From contig NC_060022.1 in assembly GCF_021134715.1 (NCBI RefSeq), positions 5,213,001-5,277,000 on the forward strand: a stretch of DNA of 64,000 nt, read 5' to 3'. Source of the DNA: Daphnia pulex. Its lineage: Eukaryota; Arthropoda; Branchiopoda; Diplostraca; Daphniidae. The first letter of the stretch is position 1. Each line of letters starts with the position of its first letter. Shown piece after piece: positions 1-11,502 of this stretch. A program made the position numbers and the translations under genes. Under the pieces are notes generated by a model. That model did no database searches and was not told where the DNA came from. It saw nothing but the letters and a program-made list of their open reading frames with translations.

Positions 1-364
1 GATACCTAGTTTACGTTTGAGTTCTGAAGATTTCCTTAGTTTTGAAGTTAGGACTTGGCGCATTGTTTGAATTTCATATTCCACCTGCAGCAATTGATCA
101 TGACACTGACAGTTCATTGAGACCCAATAAATATAATGTACCTCAGCCAGCTCTTTCCTCCATTCTTCTTTTTTAATTTCTTGTTCTTCCAGTGATAAAT
201 TCATGAACGATTGAGACATCGGGAATTCACCCATACCGTCAGTGACGTCAGGAGTTTGAGGTTCATCTTGAAATTTATTGGAATTGGACGCTATAAAAAG
301 ATTAAAAACCTTTAATAAATGTACAAAAAAACCTATAAAACGCAGTTATACCAGAGGTGTTCAT
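1..364 (-). CDS. Tpd52: TPD52-family protein (tumour protein D52), 5' part only
   Basis: Three exons read on the minus strand: 352-364 (ATG plus 10 nt), 142-290, and 84 down to the window edge. Introns are GT-AG and the phases match (1, then 0), giving 82 residues that begin MNTSASNSNKFQ. The stretch from about residue 36, with LSLEEQEIKKEEWRKELAE followed by VEYEIQTMRQVL and ELKRKLGI, is the coiled-coil start typical of TPD52, TPD53 and TPD54. Family members are small cytosolic coiled-coil proteins that dimerise and act in vesicle traffic; that role is family knowledge. The first coding exon is only 13 nt, so the start was chosen because it alone gives a spliced frame into the conserved exon. 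The C-terminal half lies beyond the left edge. The second intron is 57 nt and has no in-frame stop. Confidence 0.88.
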
Positions 365-1211
365 GTTGACGAGAGAATGTGAGGTGAATTAATTCGGCTT
401 TCGACTACAACGAAACAATTTCCGGAAAAGCAGAAGCACTTTGTAAAACAGTCGATGTGACGTGTCTTGCTTCCCCCAATAGAGAGGGCGCTTTTTCGTA
501 TTGTGAGAACTAGACCGGCTTCACGAAGCTTACTTGCCGCTTTTTGTTTCAAATGACAGAAAAGAAGTTTTATCGATGCAATTTCGAAAAACAAAAATAT
601 TTCGTCGCCTCAGTTGGCAATGCCAATACAATTAAAATTAGGCAAAAGCTTTGCACACAAAATTATGGTACTGAATAGACCGCCATTTAACAGGTAGAAC
701 ACGAGCAGTTTGGCAGGTGGCCAGGTGCAACGCTAATGGGCACCCACGCTACATCATTTCGTCATTCGTGAGTCAACTACCTCGAGTCATTTCTTTGTTC
801 TGACTTCTGATAGTCAACTTTTATTTCTGGATTTTTTATCATACCAAAAAGGGTGCGGTTCACATTGGTGAAATAATTTTGCAAGCTAAAATAGGGCGGG
901 GCAGCGTTTATAGGCACTAACAATAGTTATAACGAGACCATTTCCGTAAATAGACACGAATTTATTAAAAGACTTGGTTTATTCGATCTTATTTATTTAT
1001 TTTTTCTTGAGCTGAATCCAAACGCACTAAAGAAATCTGAAGATAAAAACTGTAATACAAAACTGCCAAGTGGTCAATAATAATAATTCCATAATTTTTT
1101 TATAGAAAAAGCAGTGCCATTCTGAGTAAAGTATATGACGAAATGACGAACTGACATCCATCATTGATTAGAGCGATTAGAGTGAGTTTCAAACACAAAT
1201 AAAAAATTGTT
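365..1211. other. Intergenic: Tpd52 5' flank and Fbxw5 3' flank
   Basis: No coding exon is supported here. On the minus strand, AATAAATAAAT near 988-1000 is a possible polyadenylation signal for the Fbxw5-type gene, about 210 nt past its stop codon. The rest, nearer 365, should hold the promoter and 5' UTR of the minus-strand TPD52 gene. I see no clear TATA box. Confidence 0.5.
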
Positions 1212-4200
1212 TTAATTCAATCGTGAGCACCGTCGGCGAAACTCCATTCCAACGGGAAACTCTTCCACAGGCAGTTTTAATTGCCGAGCTCGGTGTCGAG
1301 ATCGCCAAATTTTTAACGTATAGTCATCGGAAGCGGTGATCAAAACTTCGGGATCCCTGTTTTAAAAAAAAAAGGAAAATTAACATTCTGTGGCGATTTA
1401 TTGACAAACGAATACGAACCTGGGGTTAAACGAAACAGCATTCACCACATCTAGATGATGGAATAATAACATTAATGGGAAAATTAAAAAAAAACGTCAC
1501 TGTTCATAATTACCTAAATGGTTTAATTTTGCTAGTACGCCACCGTAATGCCTATCCCATATGTACGCATACTTGTCCTCCGCACCACTTATTCACAGCA
1601 TAAATAGAATGATTCGAATCATTGAATTGGACTTAAAGAAACAATACAAAGTAAACGCCCATCTCCTATACCTTGCAACGTAATCCTTACTGACGTCCAG
1701 AAAGATAAAAAAGCATTCGTCATTAGGCGTGAATGACCGATGAGCCCGTAACAAAGATCCGACCTGAAAGGCAGAAACGTGAAACCATATTAGTTTCCCT
1801 CGCGTCATACCTTCTTACTTGGCCAATGGCCATATTTCCAATAGTGTTCCTATACCTGCTTCAATGTAACTAGATCAATTACGTGTATGTCGATCTCTTG
1901 GGCGATGGGCGGTGGTTGGAGGGGATTCTCTATAGTGCAACCTTGTGGCCAGGGTCGCACATTGACGTATAAATATCTGAAATCGGATATACGGATTTTA
2001 AGAAGTCGATAATAATTATTATGATGAAAACGAGGATCCCAAGTAATACCTGTGGTCTGGAGACAAAGACATTCCAATTATATGTCCATTCAAATCGATG
2101 ATATGATCAATTGGGTCAAACCGATCGGCTACCGCCTCAAAGTCCTGCCAAACAGGTTCGGGACTGGAGATTTTGGAAATGTAGAAAGAATTAAAATGAT
2201 CAATTAAACCACGAAACCTGTTCTTACGGAGGAATTCCAAGGGCCAGAGATTCTTCCAAAGCTTGCCGCTCTTGCCTCTGGATAGCCACTCGTTCAGCCA
2301 AACTCGGCCCAACGTCGATGCGATTGCAAAAAGTAAACGGAGTGATTCGTTTCAAACCTGAGTAGAAAACGTAATTGTTGAAGGTTCCGGGTTCAAGGAA
2401 AACGCTATAAAACAAACCTATTTGATGCGGAGTGTAAGTTCTAGAACCCATAGTGAAAATTAGGAATTTTTCGCGGGGATCCAGCACTTCCTCTGAATCT
2501 TCGTCCGTGGCTTCAGATTCTGCACGTTGAGACCGTGCTCCAGTTCCGGAACTGGTAAACGGCGAATCGGATCTACCTGACTGCTCACCGGCTTCGTTAT
2601 CTTCACTTTTTGAATCGCCCTCTATGTCATCGTCCATTGCGGATGTAGTACTAAACAATTGAAAAAAAAAATGTTTAAAATGAGCTTTAGAAAATTCAGC
2701 AATAGTTATTATTACCCTGAAATGGAAACGTCGGGAGAGTTTCGCCGCCAGCACTGAAACTCATCGGTAGTATTGATTGGCCACAAAGATCCTTCAGCTG
2801 AAACATAAGGCGAAATATTAAGATGCAACTGAACGCAGAACCCGCAGAATATCTAAAAGATCTTTCTACATGTTTCTTGGAAGGACTCTTTGGCTGAACC
2901 GGGATCTACAGTCTTGGTTCCGGCAAGTTCGGGCTGTGAAATTGGATTCCCCGTCTTGTGGCAGCTCTGTACAAAATCAATTAAAAGGGCGCTCTCCACG
3001 ATTATGCTGCAAGTTACAGCGACTATCAAAAATGAATACTTTATTGGAGGCGCAATCGTCAGACGTGCCAGAGGGTGTCGGCGAGGAAGAAGACGTCTGA
3101 TGTTGAGGTAAAGAGCGGCAGTTAGCCACCGTGATTGAGCGAATAGAAGAGGCGCTTCGGTTATAAAACTTGAACATACGGTTCATGATTGAAGTGAATT
3201 CCGAATCGGACTCTTGTGAAGCTCGATTCAACCAAACGATTGACGTACTAACGAGATGGGCAAGCCAGCGTAAATCACCGGATAGTAGGTAGTTGTCATT
3301 GTACCACGTACCAAAAAAATCGTAAGGCTTATTTGACATTCTGCACTGAATCACAAAGTTCTCCTGTGAATCCAAGATAAAATTGATTTAAATTAATTTT
3401 TCATCTAATGTATCAAGTAGCAGCTCCCTGCTACGGCACTTACCTCAAGATTGAAAACGGCGATTTCACCCGTATTTGAGTGATTACCAAAATGAACTCC
3501 CGATACCAACAGAAGGGTATCTGATTCATTAAATTGACTAAACTGAGTGTTTTTCCAGCTGTACACTTTCATATCATAATAATGTTTGATTCTGGCAGGA
3601 TAACCAGCATCCCAAAGCTGCACAATAAGAAATATCAAACATCATTCAAGCAATGTACTAGATATACCAGTGTTTGTAATCTTTTAATACCATAACATAG
3701 CCATCTTTGGAGCAGGTGGCAAAATATTTGCCATTGTGCGAGAAACTGACATGAAGCACTTGATGTGTATGGCCCTTTAATACCTCAGTTTCTAATATTG
3801 GTGTGTGCTGCCACAGTCTCAGATATTCACTGAACCATGAAGTTTTGCCTAAACAAGGATGAGATTTACACATTAGAAGTCATAGATATAACACATTTGA
3901 TAAATATGAGAGCAATTTTAAAAAATTTGATAAATTCAATAGATATGAGAGAGGAGATGTACCCGGAGCGATTCCAATTTTCGGACTGATGTTCCAGTCT
4001 CTTTTAAAGAAAGATTTCCACAATAGTTCATCTCTAGAGACTCTGTACCAAGTCTGGGAAACGGTGGAAAGTTTCAGTATGTCCTTGAAACATCAAGAGA
4101 AAGAAATTTAACTTGAAATGATGACTATAAACATGAAGCTCTACATACTTCTGCTTTGAGAAATCGAAATATCTGCAACAAAACGTGATCAGGCAGTTTA

Positions 4201-4223
4201 CTCCAACCATTCTCCATGTCCAT
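1212..4223 (-). CDS. Fbxw5: F-box/WD-repeat protein, FBXW5 type
   Basis: The ATG at 4223 opens MDMENGWSKLPDHVLLQIF, an F-box, continuing across an intron with DILKLSTVSQTWYRVSRDEL. Exons read: 4149-4223, 3963-4083, 3691-3848, 3444-3617, from 3363, then 2418-2650, 2228-2357, 2050-2163, 1856-1976, 1672-1763, 1514-1587, 1420-1450 and 1212-1356. WD-type blades include HTHQVLHVSFSHNGKYFATC and ITASDDYTLKIW. Diagnostic FBXW5 stretches are SWKNTQFSQFNESDTLLLV, DHIIDLNGHIIGMSLSPDH and THPNDECFF-like FTPNDECFFIFLDVS. The family is the substrate receptor of SCF and CUL4-DDB1 ubiquitin ligases. Length is about 600 aa (human about 566). The acidic, Ser-rich linker between roughly 3100 and 2650 has ambiguous splice sites: several weak donors near 3095 and near 2880-2920 fit. 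One 82-nt exon near 2726-2800 (EGSLWPINTTDEFQCW) joins it in phase to the exon at 2650. Confidence 0.93.
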
Positions 4224-4629
4224 TTTAGATTAAATTTAAATCTTTTGTAAAATCATAAACATAAGATTTTCTGTGGAGATTCCAATTCAAGATGTTTCAA
4301 CAGTTTATTCCGGGCATTTCATGTTGAAACTTTTTTTTGCTTGACGAACTGGAATGATGGATTGGATCTTGGCACAATTCACCATTCCTAGAAATAAAAA
4401 CAACAATAACAACAAAGCGATAGTTATGGATGGTTGCCGCTAGATGACTCTCGCATCACTTTATTCCTCAAAAATATGCAGTGAAATCCCAAAAAGTGAA
4501 TTTGACATTATTTGTAGGTCAGTGTATGGTTGACTTTGCAAAAATTGGAATGATATCACTAAAATATAAACTTTACAATTTAGGTTAAAGGAAAATTGCG
4601 AATCATTCAAAATGTTGACAAAAATGTTA
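4224..4629. other. Intergenic between Fbxw5 start and tRNA
   Basis: AT-rich, with no open exon that I can support. It must contain the 5' UTR and promoter of the minus-strand Fbxw5-type gene. A run of five T residues on the minus strand just past the tRNA (around 4616-4626) suits RNA polymerase III termination. Confidence 0.5.
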
Positions 4630-4701
4630 TAGCAGAGCGTGGTTTCGATCCACGGACCTCTGGGTTATGGGCCCAGCACGCTTCCGCTGCGCCACTCTGC
4701 T
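4630..4701 (-). tRNA. Initiator tRNA-Met (anticodon CAT)
   Basis: On the minus strand the sequence folds into a complete cloverleaf of 72 nt. The acceptor arms AGCAGAG and CTCTGCT pair perfectly over 7 bp. The anticodon arm is CTGGG-CCCATAA-CCCAG, with anticodon CAT and the initiator-type GGG/CCC pairs. The T arm is GTGG-ATCGAAA-CCAC, where the A at position 54 in place of T is typical of eukaryotic initiators. No intron is seen. A T5 stretch directly downstream would serve as a pol III terminator. Confidence 0.97.
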
Positions 4702-5454
4702 GTCTTGCTGATCACGAATGTTTTTTAAATAAAATGCAAGTGATTTGCAATGCTTGCGAATGTTGAAGGATTGTTTTTTTGTCTCTCTTGCCTACCAATG
4801 TTCAACAACAATCGAATAAATGATTCCATAACATTTTGACACAAAATAGCAATTCCTATTCATTCAAAGCCACTGTAATCGATGCGTTACGTCTGAAATG
4901 AGAAAAAGAGACCGTTCGATTTTCGCTAGCAGGAACACGAAACATTCAAGTCAATTTTTCTCGGACTCGCCGACATACGTTGCTGAGAGGTCAAGCTACT
5001 AACAAGCAAGTCGCGAGTTCATAGGTCATGGACTGGTTGAAAAATCGGGCGACGTCGAGTCTAAAGTTTTTTGTAAAATAGACGCGCTTCTCCGTCAAAG
5101 CCACTAGCCAGTTTCGACGAGATCAGCAGCAGCATCAACTATAAGTTCAATCAAGTTTTTGGTTTCTACATATTGATGAAGCCTTCCAGACTGGACGAGA
5201 AAGCCAACTTGTGGTCAACCTTGAACATGTAGGAGGATGTAGCTATTGAGCCAATGCTGTGTCGGTGTTGATCCAGTTGTGAGTCTCTTGTGACATCCAC
5301 CAGCTCCACTTGTTGTTTCGTATTGTTTTACTTTTACTTTTGGGTGTATATATAGTAGACACATGTGTGTGCGTTGGGCCGGAAGACGGAGTAGGCGGAA
5401 TACGGCTATATAGACGCGCATACATATACAACAAATCCAAGAGAGGAAAAGCGC

Positions 5455-5502
5455 CGTCGTTATCTTGTATGTGAACTTCTCGGGGAAAAGAAGATAACGA
5501 TG
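5455..5502. promoter_or_regulatory. Inverted pair of GATA sites with 24-nt spacer
   Basis: CGTCGTTATCTT at 5455-5466 and AAGATAACGATG at 5491-5502 are inverted copies matching at 11 of 12 positions, each with an AGATAA core. GATA factors bind WGATAR. Binding here is an inference from the motif. Confidence 0.35.
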
Positions 5503-8500
5503 GACGGTCGTCGCCAGGATTTTTATCTCGACCAAAGTTTTTTTATTTTATTTTTCTTTTTTCGTCTTTTCGGTCAGGTAAAGTTCACTTTGGTTGCAAT
5601 GAACTTGACAATGGCATGTGACCTTTTCATTATACATTTAATTTTGACGTCTAGTTCAGCCTTACAAATGTGTCAACTGGGCAGCGCCAGCCGCATCGGG
5701 GCTATTATAATTATCATCCAAGGCTGGATCCAAGGCGAATGATGAGTCTCCACCAGCTTTGCTCTGTCTGCTTGTTTGAGTCATCAACAAGAGAGAGGGG
5801 AGGCGGTCGTTTTCAATATTTTGACACATATATTGAAGAGGAAAAAGGGAAAACAAAACAAAAAGGCCTACACACAGCACAGCAACGGGCCAGAGAGAGA
5901 GAGAGAGAGGAAGGAAGGTTCTTCGCTATCAGCAATACACAGACGGACCAATTTTCTGTTTCTTCAACTTCTTCGGGGCGGTTGGGAAGAGGCGGAGAGT
6001 CGGAGGCTGAACTGTGTAGAGAGAAAGAGAGGCCTAATCGCTAAGCAAACTCGCACATGGTTGGAACTTCTTCTTCTTCTTCCCCTCCAACTGAAATACA
6101 CACATATACGAGCAGTATATTAAATTTAAAAAAGGAACAAAATCGAGGGGGTTGTAAATCATTGAACAAGTTTGCCATCCGCACATATGGGGTGGTTAAA
6201 GAAAAAGGAAAAAAGGGTCATCTTATTCTGTTTGTGGGGTCATGAAAGAAGAGAGCTAAGAAAGAAAAAAAGGTCATCATTGAGTTTCGCGCATTGACAC
6301 TATCGTCGATACCATCCAGCAGTGTATAGGGGGGGTTTGCACACACACAGCTAGGACAATTGGATCTAGCGAAGGAGATGAGGAGCGGGCGCGTGCGCTC
6401 GGCATCTTTTGTTGTTATTGGATACTCATCTCAGGTGTGTGTGCGTGTGTGTGTGTTTGATGACACACCTGTTGGACACGGTTGTTGGATGTTTGTCCTA
6501 TTATTAGTCGGCGCTAAATGGGCCTATTCTTCCTTCTTTGCTGGCCAGAAACACACCCACAAACGACATGGGAGGTCTCTCTCTCTATAGTTAGTTCTAT
6601 TTGATAGTCTCTTTTTCGCCATTGATTCGATGATGACGACCGCACGCGTTCATCAGCTGCAGCCACCCGGCGCACGCCCCCACCTGTGCCGACGAGAAGA
6701 CAAATCATATTGTGCCAGCCACAACAAGAAATATTTGGTTGTTCCGTGCTGCTGAGGGGGGTATTCCCTGGTTGATGTATTTTGTTGGGTCCAATTTTAT
6801 ATTCTGACATTTCAACTAACAAAAAGGCAAATTGGAGGACATTTTTTTTTATGGAAAGAGGAAAGTGAAGGGCGAGGCTGTTATGACGTCATATCGGCAA
6901 ACAAAATAATTTCGCTCTCGTTTCTTTTTCGACTTTGTGCAAAATTTGTGATTTAAAAGAAAAGAGTAACATCCCGGTGTGTTTCAAGGAAAATGTTGTT
7001 TATTATATAAGTACGTCATTCCTGCGGTGTGTCATTTTGAGTTCCGGTTTTGAATCCTCTTCCCTGCTGTCGATTGCCTAACGAGTTATTTAAATAAGAA
7101 CATTTGTTCGCTCTATACCGTAGATATCGCCTGAGTCTAACCATTTCACACTCGAACACAGAGCGGCTTGTTTTAAAACGGGATAAACATATACGCGATT
7201 GCCTAATATCCCAATCAGATACTATCTCAAACGACTTAATTTTCAAGTTCAGTAGACTGTGGAGCTGATAACGCCATTATTAATTGCTGACGATAGCAGC
7301 AGCAGCAACTACTCTTGTATATAGTGCTGCTAGCATTTAGCAAAACGCCGTGTTGCATCAATCGCTAACGGGAATGACACCAAGTGAATCACGACGTCAA
7401 AAAAATTGAAAGCGCTTTAGAATCATCCCGTTAACGTGAAGAAGCTTATAGATTCGTGACCGTGATCAATCTGATGATGCAACCCAATCGTGCCGGACTC
7501 TGTGAGCAGCCAAAAAAAAACATCAAAATGATTTCTTTTTGACGAAAAACAAATAGAAATGCATATAACAGGCCAGCAAATCAGGCAGAGGAAGAAGCGC
7601 GCGTTGAGCTGAGCGGTTTCATCACGAAATGTTTAATAATTAAATCTCGTCAAGAAAGAAAAATCTTTAGTTTTGTGTACAGTGTTGAATTACTTTTCAA
7701 CTTTCGTCGTTGACCTTTTCGCCGAGACGCGGTTCGTCAGCTCCCATACATAATATTCGGGATGAAAAGAAAATTCTGCACCGACCAGCAATCGCTGATG
7801 TTTCAAAAGTTATAACATTTTTATAAAAGCGAAATTTTTTGGGGCGATTTAATGGGCCGCTTCAGCCCAATTTTTGTTCATTATTATTCAACTGACTGTG
7901 ATTTTCCTACCATATTTGAATTTAAAAACAACCCAGCAGCAGCCAAGATGAAAATGTTTGCGAGGGATGAGCATTTTGAAATCAAAAGAAATCCAGATGA
8001 ATATTGGGCAGGACGGATTCATTTTCGACCCTTGACATCGAGTACATAGCTTCTCTTTGAATACGCGTACATGCAGAAATCTCGTCCACACACACATGTG
8101 TGTGTGTGCATCAAAGAGAGCTATATGTGCAGCTGCGCTATCCAACAAATGTAATGTGATTTGTCGCGCGGTGCTATATGGCTCCGTGGTGGTATCCATG
8201 TAAACCGTTTGGGATTTGAGTTTGGCTGATGGAGAAAAAAGAAAAATAAGTATTTTTTTTTTAAAGAGAGAATAAAGATGATGAACATTCAAGCTTATTG
8301 TATTCGCCTTTTTTTTGTCAGAGCCTCTCTCCTCGGCCACCAACTATATACAGGATATTAGTTGGGGTGGGTGGGAAGGAAGGGGGAGTCCCTTGGCAAG
8401 CAAATGGTTGAACGAGATAAAAAAGAAAAAGAAAAAAAAAAGAAAATACTTGGGAGGCCAACGCACACATAGGAAAAAAAGCTAGAAAAAAAGAAAATTA

Positions 8501-9740
8501 GGAAAAAGAAAAATAAGAAAACATGTAGAAATGTATATAAAAGAGAAAACGAGAGCTGGACCGAGAGAAGAGCTGTGTGCCATGTACACAGCGTCCGGCC
8601 CGGCAGCCGTGGTCGGAAAAGGGGCGGGTATATGCTATACACGCTAGAGAGGAAAAAGAAGAACATAGTTTTTAAAATAAAAATATATAAGTTTCAAATG
8701 TTTATTCGCTTTCCCAGCATCCCAAAAAGTGATAGGCTGGTCTTAACTCAAAAGATTTAGAGTTTGTGTGATATTATGCTTGTTATGTAATGACTGGTAA
8801 ACAATATTGACAAGACCACAAAGATATATAATCCCTTTAACTATATCAAAGTATTAGAGCAATCGCTACCCTTAATCATTGGCAGTCCCATCGGGATAAC
8901 GACGAAGAATGACACGCAACTTATGTTGGTTGGTGCTGGGGGGGGAAATCCTCCGTCGGTCGCCGGGTTCAAATAGCCCGCGCGATTTATAGCCAGCCCC
9001 CTTCGGCCTTCCTGGTATATCGAAAAAATAAAAGGTATAGGTCTTAATCCTAATAGCATTTGATATCTCTACCTAATATAGGATTAAAAATGGAAACAAA
9101 TTTAACAACAAACAAGAAAATGTGTTTAAAAAAACATAAAATAACGAGCGACCCACGGTTGTTGGGAAACGTGCGGTATTAGGTCAAGTTGAAGAAGAAC
9201 AAACACACACCCACGTATATAGACTCTGCTGGCTGTGCATAGGATGCTGCTTTCACTCTCTTCCCGTTCGGAAGACATCCGGATGGTCTTCTTCTTCTTC
9301 TTCTTTACTTTTCTCGGATATCCGCCCCACCCTCTGCCCCCCTATAACTTACAGAGAGAGAGAGTACCTTTCTCCTGCCCAGCGATGAAATGCCCGCGCG
9401 TGCTACATTATATATATACCGGCCAGACAAAAACAAACCGTTCAAATAGACGGACGGCACACCAGTCAACTTACTGTCACACAGTGTTGACTCACTCTCT
9501 TTTCTTCGCAATGAGAAAAAAGGGAACCTTAAAAAATAACTTTAGAAGAACAGGCGAAAGTGGAATAATATATGACTAGTTAAATATATGCACACACGCA
9601 CTTGTTGGTCGAACGCGCTCTGAACTTGACTGATTAACCTTAATACCTAATACGCGATTTATTTGGCGCTGGCAAGGCCATGGGAAATATAAAATAGTCG
9701 CGTTAAACACTTGTTCTTCTTCTTCTTTTGAGCTGCTGTT

Positions 9741-9760
9741 GTTATCTCAGTCGAGATAAC
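9741..9760. promoter_or_regulatory. Perfect palindromic GATA site (8-bp arms)
   Basis: GTTATCTC and GAGATAAC are perfect inverted copies separated by AGTC. Each arm contains a WGATAR site, so the element offers two opposed GATA sites within 20 bp. That arrangement suits two-finger GATA proteins, whose N-finger strengthens binding at palindromic sites. It lies 1.7 kb upstream of the first GATA gene's ATG. Confidence 0.45.
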
Positions 9761-9960
9761 AATCGGACCAATCACCGACGAGAGAGACTGGAACTTATTA
9801 TTATACCGCGAATTACTCCGCGCGCGCATCCGTCGTGGGGTTTTTCTTCTTTTTCTTTTGGCTTTCAATGGATTGATATTATATTCCGCCTATTTCGGTA
9901 GGAGAGATACAATATTTGCATAGACGCTGAGGTCCTTCTATTCTCGTAAGTGTGTAAAAA

Positions 9961-9975
9961 AGATAATCGTTATCT
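9961..9975. promoter_or_regulatory. Perfect palindromic GATA site (6-bp arms)
   Basis: AGATAA and TTATCT flank a TCG spacer, forming a perfect 15-bp palindromic GATA pair only 200 bp from the similar element at 9741-9760. A role in auto- or cross-regulation of the GATA cluster is inferred, not shown. Confidence 0.42.
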
Positions 9976-11502
9976 CTAAACAGTCGCCGATTTTTTCCTT
10001 TTGTTTCTTCTGCTTCCCGTCGTCATCTGGGGATTTTTCTTCTTCTTTGGTATAGATGACATGCCACAGTGGATGCTGTGTCCAGCCATTCCCAACTCCT
10101 TCTTTTTCTTTTTTCTTTTTTTTTTAGATCATCAAGATAATATCGAATTCTCCGCGGGAAGAAGCCCAGCACGTCGTCATGGATTCTCTTTTCCGTCATC
10201 AGCCGGTCGACACATACGACCGAATGTTCGTATGTGTCTGGGTCAACGGCTCGTTTTTATATAGGCCCAACCAACCAACCACAAACTGATGGCGGATTGA
10301 TTTTTATTACGACATCATCAAACACCAGAAAATTTCATGGAATCCCACAGACGGGATGGATGACGCTGGATAGTTGGAGAAGGGAAACAAATTTTCGGGG
10401 AGAATTAAAACAAACCCAAAAGAAAAAAAAAAAAAACGCCCCATTACAGGACGACATTGTTTTGACGCTCTCTCAAATATTTTTTTGTCTTCCATCCTCT
10501 CGGAGAAAAAAAGAAGAAACCGCCCAGAGATAAGACGTCAAGGGTTCGTCAAACTAATTACACACAAAGCCCCCACACGTATGTATATCCACACACAAAA
10601 GAACCCCAAAAAATCTTATGTGTTTATTGTTTGTTATAGACAGACCGGTCAAATGATACATTTGAAAATCACGAGGCCTATTCTTTGATTCTCTTATTAA
10701 TTATATTCATAATTTGTTTGTCATAAATTAGTGCACTAGTATACATTAGTTTACAGAATATTGTTGCTTTGAAATGATTCCGGAAAATGTTTTTGGCCGT
10801 GGTGTGTGTGTGTATGTGGGAATTACTTGTGTAACAAGTTGCGGTGAAAGTTATTTGTGTAAACTAGAGTACAGAGAAGAGGAAAGGAAATACCGGTTGG
10901 AGTGTACATTTTTTGAAAAAAAAAAAAAAAAAAATCCTTGTGCGTCTGGTGAACAATTGTGTAGCTGAATTCATTGGTCGTCGCTCGAGTATGGTGTCCC
11001 GTGTCCTGTGGTGAACGCCAACCGTTGAACGTGACGGGCTTTTTGCGGTGACGGTGGCGGGAAACCGAACCATAACCGAATTCACTTTCCTGAAACTAAA
11101 AAATCCAATTTTTCAAAAAGTAAAAAGAAAGAAGAAGAAATCTCATATAAATTGTATAAACGAATAAGAAGAGGGCTGTGTGTCGTGTATAGGAGCTGGG
11201 TGCCTAAGCCCCGCCTCCGGCCCCTCCTGGTGCCATCCGCAGTCGGCATAGGAGGAGGGACACAAGTAGAAAAGGGGCGAAAAAGTGGATCCATCTTCCA
11301 TGTATCATGGCGCATGCCGATAGTGTAGCTCCTCACTCTCTCGCCTAACTCTCAAGTCGACGCATGTGCGCTCATTTTCCATTTCTTGTCTGGTTTTATT
11401 TTTTAAAAAAGAACAAAGTTTTTCGTTTTCGCCTTCCGTTGCGGTGCCCACAACAACAGTCGCATTTCCTTCCATCGACCGACAACAGTTGGACGAAAAA
11501 AA

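Larger units (their letters stand above)
4702..11502. other. Long noncoding region upstream of the first GATA gene
   Basis: About 6.8 kb with no exon I can support. It is rich in simple repeats: GA runs near 5896-5911, GT/CA runs near 6430 and 8090-8110, and A runs near 8430 and 10917-10934. A short GC-rich island at about 8925-9015 stands out from its AT-rich flanks, but I cannot assign it. Paired inverted GATA sites (listed separately) suggest that part of this region is the cis-regulatory domain of the downstream GATA gene. Noncoding first exons may lie here but cannot be placed. Confidence 0.5.

Noticed and set aside
8841..9059. Minus-strand open frame across a GC-rich island, considered as a retroelement fragment
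   Set aside because: No domain or catalytic motif is recognisable and the frame is short; only the compositional island is noted.
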